A DNA stretch of 64,000 nt, taken from contig CM026403.1 in assembly GCA_014843695.1 (NCBI GenBank), positions 48,813,353 through 48,877,352 on the forward strand, read 5' to 3'. Under the pieces are notes generated by a model. That model had not been told where the DNA came from, searched no databases, and worked only from the letters and a program-made list of their open reading frames with translations. The stretch is from Archivesica marissinica. Taxonomy: Eukaryota; Mollusca; Bivalvia; Venerida; Vesicomyidae. Shown here one piece after another: positions 15,180 through 23,418 of this stretch (position 1 is the first letter of the stretch; each line of letters begins with the position of its first letter). Both the position numbers and the translations under genes were made by a program.

Positions 15180-15233
15180 GCGAATATCAATCGGGTATAA
15201 AAAAGGGCGAATATCAATCGGGTATAAAAAAAG
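15180..15233 (+). promoter_or_regulatory. duplicated TATA-like motif upstream of the zinc-cluster gene
   Basis: A 27-bp direct repeat, GCGAATATCAATCGGGTATA followed by an A run, occurs twice in a row at about 15180 and 15207. Each copy ends in a TATAAAAAA-type motif. The second lies about 80 bp before the ATG at 15308, a plausible promoter position. The promoter role is inferred from position and motif only. Confidence 0.4.
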
Positions 15234-15307
15234 ACCAAAATGCTACATTGTAAACTACCAATTAAAGGTTTGTCTCAACGGATATATATCGGAAGATAAC
15301 AACGATC

Positions 15308-15595
15308 ATGCCTCAAGGTCATAATAATTGTCGGTGGATTGTGGTTGGTTCACACATTTCTTGTGGAAAGAGCTGCGTCTTCGAACATTGCAAGCAGCAT
15401 CGAGCTCAGCTCCGTAGGCGGCCGGTTGAATCCGTGCCATGCAGGATTTGCGGGGTGGGAACTCAGAGCGAGGGTAAGTTATGTCAACCTTGCGGAGGTG
15501 CACGTATCAAGCATAAATTGGCATACGCCGAACGTCGTGCCCGGATAAAGTTTGAGAAGGTCTTGGTCCAACTTTTGGAATTTCGAATTAAATAA
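15308..15595 (+). CDS. small zinc-cluster protein of the virus-like element
   Basis: A basic protein of 95 residues, first gene at the left of the element. It has two cysteine groups: C8, C19, C23, C28 with H31, and then C45-x2-C48...C59-x2-C62. The second has the spacing of a zinc ribbon, and the first could be a second zinc site. The C-terminus is rich in Arg/Lys, consistent with nucleic-acid binding. The ATG follows a duplicated TATA-like motif. I recognise the general pattern as a small accessory protein of integrase-carrying virus-like elements of invertebrates, but no specific function can be assigned. Regulation of transcription or replication is only inferred. Confidence 0.65.
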   Translation: MPQGHNNCRWIVVGSHISCGKSCVFEHCKQHRAQLRRRPVESVPCRICGVGTQSEGKLCQPCGGARIKHKLAYAERRARIKFEKVLVQLLEFRIK

Positions 15596-15719
15596 TTTTA
15601 GATTTAGAGAAATAATATCAGTTATAATATACTGTTTATAGTTGTACGTTACAACATATTATCACATACAAAGTTGCTTCAGATTTAGAGAATAGTGTAC
15701 ATTAAGGTATACCCATATA

Positions 15720-16391
15720 ATGGTCACAGTTACCGAACTGCGATTGAAAGCTCGGGAGTTGGGTATTCGTGGAAGATCAATGCTCAAGAAACGAGACCTC
15801 TTAGAGGCGATCGCGAAAGTTCGCGCCGCCGAATACATGAGACGTCTTCGGCGGGCGCTAAAGACGGGGCGATTCTCCGCATTCAGGAGATATAACCCTC
15901 TTAAAAAGGCCCAACATGTCCGTGAGGCGGGGCAGCTCAGGGCCGAAGTCGATGCGGCGCTGTGGGCCGGGAAGTACGCCGCCCGGGTCGCGAGGCGGCC
16001 GCATCTCCGCAAGATCACGGAACGCTTGAGGAGGCCGCATCTACACGGCCTGACCAAGGGCTCGAAAGAACCCCTAGCCCGCGCGATCGCGAGGGAAGGT
16101 CCCGAAATTCTTCACGAGCGGCTCGACATCCCGGAAGCGCCGAAGCCCCCACCCCCCGCGGGATATACCTTCGACCTGGACATCCCGGTCCCTCCCCCGG
16201 TAAGATTCCCGGCTGATGAACCGTGGGTAGGGATCTTGAACGATGCTAAAGACGAGTTTCAAGTTGATGGAGCCTCGGTGGTCTTCTCCACATGGATGGA
16301 GGGTAGAGGCCGGGGCGGGCCGTATGTCTCTGGATGCCACTATGACGGATGTCAGAGCTGCAGAGCTCTTGCGAGAGCTCCCCAAGGGTGA
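15720..16391 (+). pseudogene. N-terminal part of the polymerase-helicase-HNH protein, frameshifted
   Basis: This open frame starts with an SAP-like helix pair (TVTELRLKARELGIRGRS, then KKRDLLEAI), a motif used for DNA binding, followed by an Arg-rich stretch and a proline-rich linker (around residues 140-165). Its meaningful part ends near 16300-16325, inside the G/C-rich stretch around GGCCGGGGCGGGCC; after that it runs 25-30 residues out of frame and stops at 16391. The large frame beginning formally at 16243 is in the next reading frame, and its own first ~25 residues look like shadow. I infer one original gene, about 15720-19569, broken by a single-base shift. The alternative is a genuine separate SAP-like gene. 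Confidence 0.6.
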
Positions 16392-19300
16392 GCATATCCT
16401 CAAGCTCAAGTACCTGCGAGAGCGGGATGAAGGTGACTGGGTGGGCGAAGACAAGTTTGACCCAGTGAGGACAGATAGGAAGAAAGGTCAGGCAGTTGTA
16501 ACCATCGATCGGAACACGAAGCCGGGTGCCCTCGCGGGAATCGACAAGCCTTACTTTCAGAATGCATACCCCGTCACCGCGGTTGTCTACGGCGTCTATC
16601 CCCTCAGAAACCCGGATCCTGCCAACCTTGCCCCGCTAAGAGACGGCGATCTTAACTGTGTGGCCCAGCGAGTCGTGGAGCATTTTGAGGGCGCCCTGAG
16701 GGGCCAGGATCTCACCCCAACCAGACGCCAGAAAATCCGGGAGTGGGAGGACGAAGTCCATGAGTCTGGTGCCACGGTCGACGATGTGGCCGGACTGGAG
16801 AGTATTCTCCAGCGTGCAATCATCTTGAAGGACATCGCCGGCGAGGACATATATAACAGTGGCAAGTACCAGACACGGGGTACCAGAAGTTATGGGAGGG
16901 TAGAATTCATCTGCCACAACGGCCACGCCTGGCCCAAAGACCTCCACTTCCCACAGTCCAGGCAGGTCCACATATATGAAGGCGATGTGTGGGAAGCAAT
17001 CCGACACACAACCCAGGATGAGCCAATCGCAGTCTGGCTCTTGGGTGGCAGGCAAGACAAGCAGCTGAGTGTAGACCAGTTTGTCCTGCAGGATGGCCGC
17101 ACCTACAGAACTCAGGAGGACCACCAAAGGCTCCAGGAGGCCTGCACCCATCTAGGTGATGAATCTCTTGCCGACAGGGCCTTTGGGGTAAACCATGCGG
17201 CGAGCATAGTGGCCAAAGAAAGGAACGGCTGGAAGCCCACCCCGACGTTCTTCGCAGATGATATCCAAAAAGCCTGTGTAGAACACGGCCATGGTGGCCT
17301 CTGGAACTCCATGGACTATGACACGAGAGACGTTGTCAGCATCGACATGAAGGCCTGCTTCCCTGCCAGCTTCCAAGGCCTCGGCGAAGCGAAATCATAC
17401 TTTGAGCGGTTTGGCCACCCTACCCACTGGATGACGAGAGTGGCTATTAATGGGCCTTTGCCCAAAGACATCAGCGCAGGGTTTGCTGAGGTCACAGAGT
17501 GGGTGTTCAAACAAGACAGTCATCCCGTAATCCCTGCCTGGTTTGGGAAGCATTTTGAGGAGAGGGGGTGGGCCCCCACACCCCTCCTCGCATACCTCAC
17601 CGAATCTGGGCTCTTGACTCACCTGCATGTCCGGGAGGCCATCATCTCCTATACCACGCAGGAGGAGGTCTGGCTCCCCGAGGATCGTGATCAGGGATGC
17701 AGCATTATTGGTAAGTTCACCCAGGGCGCCAAAGCTGAAGGCAAGCGACTGACGCGGCGCCTCGTGACTGACCAGGGAGAGCTGGATTACCTGGTGAGGG
17801 ACACTCGCCGGAGTGGCACTCTTGTCGGAGCACCCCAAAAGTGCCCCCTCGGACATGTTCTCACGTACTATGACGGAAGCCAGCCACAGTATGCTCACTT
17901 GAGGGCGAGCATGCTCGCGTATGCCCACATCAATCTCCTCAGCATGCTCCAGCGTTTCGACGCCAAGGAGGCTGTCCGGGTGGCCACATACAGCATATAC
18001 ATCCAGAAGACGGCACTACACAAGCTCAAGGATGTCGAGGCCTATGTTGCCCACAGGACCTGCAACTGTGAAATTGACTTGTGCGTGAATTGTCTCCTGG
18101 GAATAGAGTATCTGCCCTCAGTAGAACCAGCCCAGTGGAGAGACAAGGGTGATCAGCTGTATATGCCTCAGGAACATGCTGCATATGTCCCCAGGCTGGT
18201 ATGCCAAGGCCAACAAAAAGACTTACCACCGAGTCAGGCCCCCTGCTTCAATGACCCACTGACTCGGCACCAGTTGAGCTACCTGAATGGTGGGGGTGGT
18301 AGTGGCAAAACCACACGAGCGATCGAATCGTTCCGCACCAGAGACCCCCTGGTGTTCACCCCGACCCACCGTCTGGCCAAAGAGATGCGGACCAGAGGGG
18401 TCAAGGCTCAGACCTACCATAGCTTCTTCCGCTGGAGTGGCCAGACTGACTGGACCCCAGAAAGGATGGGCCAAAAGTACATACCCCGCGTGATCATCTG
18501 GGACGAGGTTTGCACTGTTCCAAAGCCAATCCTGGAAGTGTTCCTAGACTGGTTAGACCAGAGAGGGGTCCACATCATCTGCTGTGGTGACCAGGGTCAG
18601 CCACCACCAATTGCAGGCGAGATGCCACATGACTGGCTGCGACATGCTGCCCACTACTATGAAGAGTTTGAGGTTGACCACAGAGCGAAAGACCCGGCCC
18701 TCAAAGCCCTCAAACGGGAGATCCGCCTCCGGCCGGATCGTGTGCAGTGCTCGGCCATGAGAAAGGCCCTACCCACCTGCCTCGGATGGGACAGATTCAT
18801 TGCAGTATGGAAGCCAGGCGACCGTATCTTGACCTCGAGACAGAAGGTGCGCAACCGCGCACAAGAGCTGCTATTCCATTACCATAAGGAGCACTTCCCT
18901 GACAAGCCGGTGCCCCTCCTCTATCGCCCAAAAGACACCCGAAGACAAAACATTATGGTGACCATCCCAGGGCCTGGTAGGCCAGAGCAGGAAGAGCTCG
19001 TCCTCAATGACATCGTTGAGGTGCCTGTCCACTATGCCCAAGAAGTTATGGACGGCAAGTGGGGACAAGACTGGGCTCTCGGCTATGCCATGACCGTCCA
19101 CTCGAGCCAGGGGCTCACAATCCGCGATCCGCAAAAAGTCTGGATTATCGACGACTATCTCCAATGGTCGAACCTCGCATACCTCGCCGTCAGCCGCGTG
19201 GAGTACATGCACCAGCTCGAACGAGTAGTCTGCCCACCGGAAGAGGGTTCCGATGTGGCAGAACCACTCACTGAGCAGCAGCTCCGCAAAGTCATCCAGA

Positions 19301-19569
19301 GAAAGCTTGTGGCATACAAGCGCCATGATCAGGTCAAAGGTCTCCAGGGATTCAATCTCAAGGTCGATCACATCCTCGCACTCAAAGACGGCCAGCAGAA
19401 CCGCTGCGCGGCATGCAACATCGAGCTCCTCTGGGTATACCAACCCAAAGATACTCAGCAGTTCAGTGTCGACCGGTTGGACAACACCCGAGGCCATACT
19501 CGTGACAATATCCGGCAGACCTGCCTGGAATGCAACAGAAAAAGGGGTTACGCGGTCCTCAACGTTTAA
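16243..19569 (+). CDS. PolB-like palm / SF1 helicase / HNH nuclease fusion protein
   Basis: An open frame of 1108 residues, probably the C-terminal bulk of a protein starting at 15720. Residues ~360-600 resemble a protein-primed family B DNA polymerase palm: motif-A-like SIDMKACFPAS (D368), then a segment of the type hPVIPAWF...G..., then motif-C-like VRVATYSIYI, where the catalytic Asp of the usual D-T-D-S is Tyr583. A Cys cluster follows (CNCEIDLCVNC). Residues ~680-1000 form an SF1 helicase: Walker A GGGGSGKTT (~683-691), Walker B IIWDE (D754-E755), CGDQGQPPP, MTVHSSQGLT and YLAVSR. The C-terminus (~1040-1105) is an HNH fold: VDHI, CAAC, FSVDRLDNTRGHTRDNI and CLEC. It presumably replicates the element's DNA. 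It converges on the integrase gene with an 11-bp overlap of the 3' ends. The helicase and HNH calls are firm, the polymerase call moderate. Confidence 0.8.
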   Translation: MLKTSFKLMEPRWSSPHGWRVEAGAGRMSLDATMTDVRAAELLRELPKGEHILKLKYLRERDEGDWVGEDKFDPVRTDRKKGQAVVTIDRNTKPGALAGIDKPYFQNAYPVTAVVYGVYPLRNPDPANLAPLRDGDLNCVAQRVVEHFEGALRGQDLTPTRRQKIREWEDEVHESGATVDDVAGLESILQRAIILKDIAGEDIYNSGKYQTRGTRSYGRVEFICHNGHAWPKDLHFPQSRQVHIYEGDVWEAIRHTTQDEPIAVWLLGGRQDKQLSVDQFVLQDGRTYRTQEDHQRLQEACTHLGDESLADRAFGVNHAASIVAKERNGWKPTPTFFADDIQKACVEHGHGGLWNSMDYDTRDVVSIDMKACFPASFQGLGEAKSYFERFGHPTHWMTRVAINGPLPKDISAGFAEVTEWVFKQDSHPVIPAWFGKHFEERGWAPTPLLAYLTESGLLTHLHVREAIISYTTQEEVWLPEDRDQGCSIIGKFTQGAKAEGKRLTRRLVTDQGELDYLVRDTRRSGTLVGAPQKCPLGHVLTYYDGSQPQYAHLRASMLAYAHINLLSMLQRFDAKEAVRVATYSIYIQKTALHKLKDVEAYVAHRTCNCEIDLCVNCLLGIEYLPSVEPAQWRDKGDQLYMPQEHAAYVPRLVCQGQQKDLPPSQAPCFNDPLTRHQLSYLNGGGGSGKTTRAIESFRTRDPLVFTPTHRLAKEMRTRGVKAQTYHSFFRWSGQTDWTPERMGQKYIPRVIIWDEVCTVPKPILEVFLDWLDQRGVHIICCGDQGQPPPIAGEMPHDWLRHAAHYYEEFEVDHRAKDPALKALKREIRLRPDRVQCSAMRKALPTCLGWDRFIAVWKPGDRILTSRQKVRNRAQELLFHYHKEHFPDKPVPLLYRPKDTRRQNIMVTIPGPGRPEQEELVLNDIVEVPVHYAQEVMDGKWGQDWALGYAMTVHSSQGLTIRDPQKVWIIDDYLQWSNLAYLAVSRVEYMHQLERVVCPPEEGSDVAEPLTEQQLRKVIQRKLVAYKRHDQVKGLQGFNLKVDHILALKDGQQNRCAACNIELLWVYQPKDTQQFSVDRLDNTRGHTRDNIRQTCLECNRKRGYAVLNV

Positions 19570-20563
19570 GAACCCCATCAGGTGGCAGCACGATATCAGG
19601 AGGCACCACAAGCAGCTCTTCCCGGACAAACCCCCGCTGAGGGCCATCCAGCAGATAGTAGAGCACGGGCTCTTCAGGTTTGGTAACCGAGCGACCAAGC
19701 CGGTATACCTGGAGGGACCACACAGGGTCGGTCGCACGACGACGGCCACCCTCCAGTTCGCCGGGTTGGTAGAGGTAGCGAACGCCAACACCCGAGGGGA
19801 GCTTTCGCTCCGACGAGCCAACGGGACGGTGCGACGAAGCTGCGACCACGGATGAGGGCTTTTGTGCCACACTCTTGGCCTTGATCGCATTAGAAGGCTT
19901 CTTGCCGGTCAATCTGGTCATTTCGCCGTTCAAAGCCGCAACCACGGCAGGCAGCCGAGCCACCCATTCAGCCGATCGTTCTCCAGACGGAAGTCTCATC
20001 TCTTGGGCGTATTGGTGCCCAAAGAGCCGCTCTGCCATGGTGCGATTGAAACGCTCCACAATCCCTTGGTCTCGATGGATATCCACACGGCCACGCCTGA
20101 CAGAGACACCGTGTTTGGCCAGCTGTTGGTTCACCGCACCCATGAAATCGCGCCCCGGATCGACCTGAAGCAACTTTGGCCATTTCAGGGGGCTCCGCCT
20201 GTAAATCCTTTCAAGGGCGGCTGAGACCTCCTTAGCCTCTTTCGTGGCCAGGGGCTCTGCCTCTTTGTACCGGGAGGCCACGTCAACGATGGTGAGGGCG
20301 TACTTGAACGTTTTGCGACCCACCCTGTCGTGAGGCAGAAATAGGAGGTCGGCCTGGTGGACGTCGTTTGGCACCGGTACGTCGAACTTGGGTCGCGGTA
20401 TGTGTCGTGGGGCGGGGAGGTAGATCTGCCAGATGGCCTGCTTCTTCAGCCAACCCCGTGTCACATCTTCGGAGACCTTAGCGGCGAGGTTTTTTATGGC
20501 TGCGAGTCCCTTCCAGTAACCGCGGGGACTGTAGTGTAGCGAGCTAAGATTACTGTCGGTCAT
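19559..20563 (-). CDS. DDE-type (retroviral-like) integrase
   Basis: 334 residues. The rve core has the catalytic triad D72 (VHQADLLFL), D135 (VDPGRDFMG) and E170 (QGIVERFNRT), giving D-x62-D-x34-E, the D,D(35)E-like spacing of retrovirus, Ty3 and Polinton integrases. The C-terminal ~90 residues contain a small SH3- or chromo-like region (VRYLYQPGELEGG ... FVREELLVVPP) typical of the integrases of virus-like elements. It should insert the element DNA into the host chromosome. The ATG at 20563 is followed by a helical DNA-binding-like N-terminus without a visible HHCC zinc site. The frame is intact, unlike several neighbours. Confidence 0.9.
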   Translation of the reverse strand: MTDSNLSSLHYSPRGYWKGLAAIKNLAAKVSEDVTRGWLKKQAIWQIYLPAPRHIPRPKFDVPVPNDVHQADLLFLPHDRVGRKTFKYALTIVDVASRYKEAEPLATKEAKEVSAALERIYRRSPLKWPKLLQVDPGRDFMGAVNQQLAKHGVSVRRGRVDIHRDQGIVERFNRTMAERLFGHQYAQEMRLPSGERSAEWVARLPAVVAALNGEMTRLTGKKPSNAIKAKSVAQKPSSVVAASSHRPVGSSERKLPSGVGVRYLYQPGELEGGRRRATDPVWSLQVYRLGRSVTKPEEPVLYYLLDGPQRGFVREELLVVPPDIVLPPDGVLKR

Positions 20564-20571
20564 GGTATAAG

Positions 20572-20874
20572 CTAAGCTTGTGACATGGCTGTTTCGCTAT
20601 CCAACGCGCGAATGTATTCTAATAATCCTATGAGTCTCCAACATGCCCTGCGTGTCATCGGATCTAGCAACCCAGTTGTAGCTCTAAGGTCAGTTGGGCC
20701 TGATAGGACCCTGGTAGCGAATTTCTATACAGAAGAGTGATTGGTACGCCACGACTCCAGGAATCGCTGCACCGTGTTTATCATAGTATGACCAAGTGGG
20801 CCAGGATGTTTGTTTCGCTTGGCACAGTACCCGACATCAAGCATTGCAAAATACAGCTCCTCTGATAAACCCAT
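20572..20874 (-). pseudogene. small open frame interrupted by TAG, between integrase and membrane genes
   Basis: An ATG at 20874 opens 49 codons, begins MGLSEELYFAMLDVGYC and stops at a TAG at 20725-20727. The same frame then stays open for about 50 more codons to a TAG at 20572-20574, just 8 bp from the integrase ATG. The even spacing between neighbours and the continuous frame suggest one ~100-residue gene with a nonsense mutation. Chance is not excluded at this length. No family is recognised. Confidence 0.35.
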
Positions 20875-20912
20875 ATCTATATTGAAAGGAAACAAAATCT
20901 CAAGCGAGACAA

Positions 20913-21337
20913 TTACTTAGCGAATTTGTATACCACGAGGATTGTCGCGGTCATCCCCAGGACGACGAAGACAATCTCACGATCTTTCTGGTCATCGCTA
21001 GGTGTATAGAATCGGAGAGCCGGGGCTGTCGTTCCGACCCCAGCGGCGCGACATGCGGAAATGCCTGCGCGTACTCACGGATCGCCGTGTCGACGTCCCG
21101 AAAAGTTTGCACGGCATGACCCTGACGGCGGAGTTCTTCGTTAATCCAATCAAGGCGTTCAGCCCGTTTGTTGGACCATGCTGACTGCGCGACCTGGAGC
21201 TGTTCTACAGCTGTATCGTGCCGTTTGCGCTCCTCTTCAACGCCCGAGTTTTGCATCATCGAGAATATGTAGTTGCTACCGCTGAAGGCCAGGGCGTTGG
21301 CCAGGGCACCCCCAACTAGCATTGCGATCGAGACCAT
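20913..21337 (-). pseudogene. small membrane/coiled-coil protein, C-terminus frameshifted
   Basis: The frame starting at 21337 has a hydrophobic N-terminus (SIAMLVGGALANALAF), then a charged helical, coiled-coil-like middle (EEERKRHDTAVEQLQVAQ, later RLDWINEELRRQG). As written it ends at 20951. A shift by one base in the short G run near 21037-21040 opens another frame that continues to a TAA at 20913 and encodes a hydrophobic, membrane-spanning C-terminal helix (IVFVVLGMTATILVVY). I infer that the intact protein had membrane segments at both ends. The general pattern is one I associate with conserved uncharacterised proteins of these elements. It is co-oriented with the next three small genes. 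Confidence 0.6.
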
Positions 21338-21354
21338 CGTTGTTATACATGCGT

Positions 21355-21585
21355 CTACTTCATGATATCTGCAGGTATGATTCCATGTTTAATTAGCATA
21401 TCTTTCGTGGCCATGGCCAGGCCCACATCAATAACTACCATGCCGACGTCATAGCCATTGAAGTCCAGCTTGGGGGTAGCTGTTTTGAAGGCCATCTTAC
21501 CCAGGCGTGCATAACCCACAGCCAGGCCAGATACCACAACCGAATGATACGCCGCATTGGCCAACATTTTTCCGTCAGTAGACAT
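21355..21585 (-). CDS. small hydrophobic protein, unknown function
   Basis: 76 residues, with two hydrophobic stretches (about residues 12-27, AAYHSVVVSGLAVGYA, and 46-60, DVGMVVIDVGLAMAT) and a C-terminus rich in Ile and Pro. It lies 17 bp from each neighbour in a minus-strand run of small membrane proteins, so co-expression is likely. No enzymatic motif is visible. A virion membrane or holin-like role would be speculation. The frame is intact and starts with ATG. Confidence 0.6.
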   Translation of the reverse strand: MSTDGKMLANAAYHSVVVSGLAVGYARLGKMAFKTATPKLDFNGYDVGMVVIDVGLAMATKDMLIKHGIIPADIMK

Positions 21586-21602
21586 TGTTTTTCTTCGCGC
21601 GA

Positions 21603-22073
21603 CTATTGCATATAGAATGGGTCAAGCGAAGTCTTTAAATGACTCGCTGTCGGAACGACAATGTTAGCTCGGGCGGGTATTGGTTTATGAGCCTCCCGTC
21701 TACTATTCACAACAACCCATAAGGCACATGCAAGACCGCTAACGATCCACGGGGTCCAGACCTCGCTACACTGGTACCAGTGTTTCGTCTCGGTTTCCAC
21801 CGCTGAAACATGCTGTGGGGCGACAACCGTTTGTTCTCCAGCGTTGCCCTGTTCCACCGGGGTGACAGCAACTGAGGGTTTCGATGTTTGCAACGTGGCT
21901 TTAGCATCTCTGAGCTCGGCACGTATTTTATCTTCCTTGGCCTTCCGAGCCGCAGCCCCTGCCCATCCTGCCGCTTGTTTTTTAGGATCCTTCCGTCGTG
22001 TTGTTCGCAGCTTCGCAGGCGTCTCCTCCGGTGTCAGAACTACAGGATATGTCACTCTCTCCGGTGTAGACAT
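21603..22073 (-). CDS. single-pass membrane protein, unknown function
   Basis: 156 residues. The N-terminal half is polar and Lys/Ala-rich (KDPKKQAAGWAGAAARKAKE), a likely DNA- or protein-binding helix. One membrane segment (WIVSGLACALWVVV, about residues 108-121) is followed by a basic stretch (NSRREAHK). The gene start overlaps the 3' end of the next gene upstream by 92 bp in a different frame, a compact virus-like arrangement. The topology (short basic tail after the membrane helix) is inferred from the sequence. Function unknown. Confidence 0.65.
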   Translation of the reverse strand: MSTPERVTYPVVLTPEETPAKLRTTRRKDPKKQAAGWAGAAARKAKEDKIRAELRDAKATLQTSKPSVAVTPVEQGNAGEQTVVAPQHVSAVETETKHWYQCSEVWTPWIVSGLACALWVVVNSRREAHKPIPARANIVVPTASHLKTSLDPFYMQ

Positions 22074-22698
22074 CGTTAGCTATGGTAAGCGGGCATACGT
22101 GTCCAAATTGGCAATGCTTCGCAGTGGTTAACGCAGCGGTAAGCGGTGCAAGGTACATGCCATACCTGTGATATAGCTCGCACGTGGCTGTGCTTAACGC
22201 GTGGTTGATGAACGGATCAGCTTCAAGGTCGGCAATTAGCCCCGGTTGGTTTTCTGGTTGTATGGGTAGAAACATACTTGCTACTGTTGCGTAGAACCGA
22301 ATGACTGCGGCCCCTAAGGTTTTTGTCATCGCGGCCCCGAGTCTCGCTTCATAGCGCGCGTAGAGCTTCTCGATAGTATTATTTGCCATATTGTCAATAT
22401 GCTCGGTTGTGAGTTGTCGTCCTAGATATTGTTCAGTCTGCCCCCCTGCTGCTAGGGCTGCAAGTCGTTGACGCTTGTTTTCTTGACGGGCGCTCTCGTC
22501 TCCCGACGTCGGGACCGATGTTTCCATCGGCCCATCAATCGGGGGCGCGGCATCCATCAACTGATCAAGAAGTTCGTCGCAGTTCATTTTTCTTAGCGCT
22601 ATCCGTACTCGCCTCTTAAGTCTAACATACTGCCACGCTAACCAACCCAATGTGGTGGAAATTATGATCTGGTTGATTAGTAAAATTGCTACCCACAT
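21982..22698 (-). CDS. N-terminally anchored membrane protein, unknown function
   Basis: 238 residues. The first ~22 are a membrane anchor or signal anchor (MWVAILLINQIIISTTLGWL), followed by a basic cluster (RLKRRVRIALRK), so the body may face the cytoplasm or the virion interior. The middle is polar and low in complexity; the C-terminal half is helical (KLYARYEARLGAAMTKTLGA) with a conserved-looking segment (ELYHRYGMYLAPLTAALTTA). The final ~25 residues overlap the next gene. The ATG lies inside the left unit of a 61-bp tandem duplication that separates it from the ATPase gene. No enzyme motif is seen. Confidence 0.65.
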   Translation of the reverse strand: MWVAILLINQIIISTTLGWLAWQYVRLKRRVRIALRKMNCDELLDQLMDAAPPIDGPMETSVPTSGDESARQENKRQRLAALAAGGQTEQYLGRQLTTEHIDNMANNTIEKLYARYEARLGAAMTKTLGAAVIRFYATVASMFLPIQPENQPGLIADLEADPFINHALSTATCELYHRYGMYLAPLTAALTTAKHCQFGHVCPLTIANDVYTGESDISCSSDTGGDACEAANNTTEGS

Positions 22699-22802
22699 AC
22701 TAAGCGATTGGATAGCACTTTATAAGCAATTGGTTGGTCAGTAAAATTACTACCCACATACTAAGCTATTGGATAGCACTTTATAAGCAACTGGTTGGTC
22801 AG
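22672..22802. repeat. 61-bp tandem duplication at a gene junction
   Basis: Two copies, about 22681-22741 and 22742-22801, share ACCCACATACTAAGC and GGATAGCACTTTATAAGCAA. The duplication contains both the start codon of the membrane-protein gene (left copy) and the last codons and TAG of the ATPase gene (right copy). Before the duplication, the ATPase stop and the start of the next gene probably overlapped. Confidence 0.85.
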
Positions 22803-23418
22803 TCTTTAACAGCAGCTTGCTATGTTTTGTTCCTGCAAGAGTCTGCCGTATCTTGGCTCGCTCTTCATACGTAGGAATGACATCATTTTCTCGAAGGCAT
22901 TCTTCGAAGGAGTCACGATCTTTGCAGTGAAAGATCGCGACCCAACGTGTCTGCTCGCGGAGATCCTTCAGAACTGAGTTGTATTTCTGGGTCAACACCC
23001 AGACGCTTTGCAGCGCATGCCGTCCGCTGAAGGCCAGTTCTGACAGCATGTCCTTCTTTTTAGTCATAGCTACCTTGGCCGAGCAGTCGTCAATCACGTA
23101 CAGGGTGGGATCACCCTGGAACATGGTGTAGAATACCCGCAGCCAGGTATGTAAATTTTCACAGGGGTCTAGTATGTAGACCTCGGGATCCCTCCAGATC
23201 CAAGGGTGGTTCTGGTAAGTTGCGTTATGCGCAATCGTAGTGCAGAGGATAACTATGTGCCGAAAGATCCCGCGGTAGGGACCCTCGAGCAAGTCCAGTA
23301 TGAATACAGTTTTACCGCAACCAGTCTGACCGCATATGATGGCCGAGTGGGGGTCGCGGGGTAATAGATCAGTAGAGCGCACTGACGAATCTACCATCTT
23401 CAATGTTGAGCTGTGCAT
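22750..23418 (-). CDS. A32/FtsK-HerA type DNA-packaging ATPase
   Basis: 222 residues. Walker A GQTGCGKT is at residues 30-37, and Walker B is LYVIDD with D110-D111; the order and spacing fit the viral A32-like packaging ATPases found in nucleocytoplasmic viruses, virophages and Polintons. A motif resembling the sensor region follows (ALQSVWVLTQKYNSV). It should drive genome entry into preformed capsids. The first ATG (23418) lies inside the 3' end of the probable capsid gene, giving a 50-bp overlap in another frame; a second Met at residue 8 is an alternative. The final ~10 residues lie in the 61-bp duplication. Confidence 0.85.
   Translation of the reverse strand: MHSSTLKMVDSSVRSTDLLPRDPHSAIICGQTGCGKTVFILDLLEGPYRGIFRHIVILCTTIAHNATYQNHPWIWRDPEVYILDPCENLHTWLRVFYTMFQGDPTLYVIDDCSAKVAMTKKKDMLSELAFSGRHALQSVWVLTQKYNSVLKDLREQTRWVAIFHCKDRDSFEECLRENDVIPTYEERAKIRQTLAGTKHSKLLLKTDQPVAYKVLSNSLVCG

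Noticed and set aside
16074..19390. Antisense open frames of 60-340 codons across the polymerase-helicase gene
   Set aside because: They are shadows of a GC-rich coding region; no motifs are recognisable and the sense strand has clear domains.
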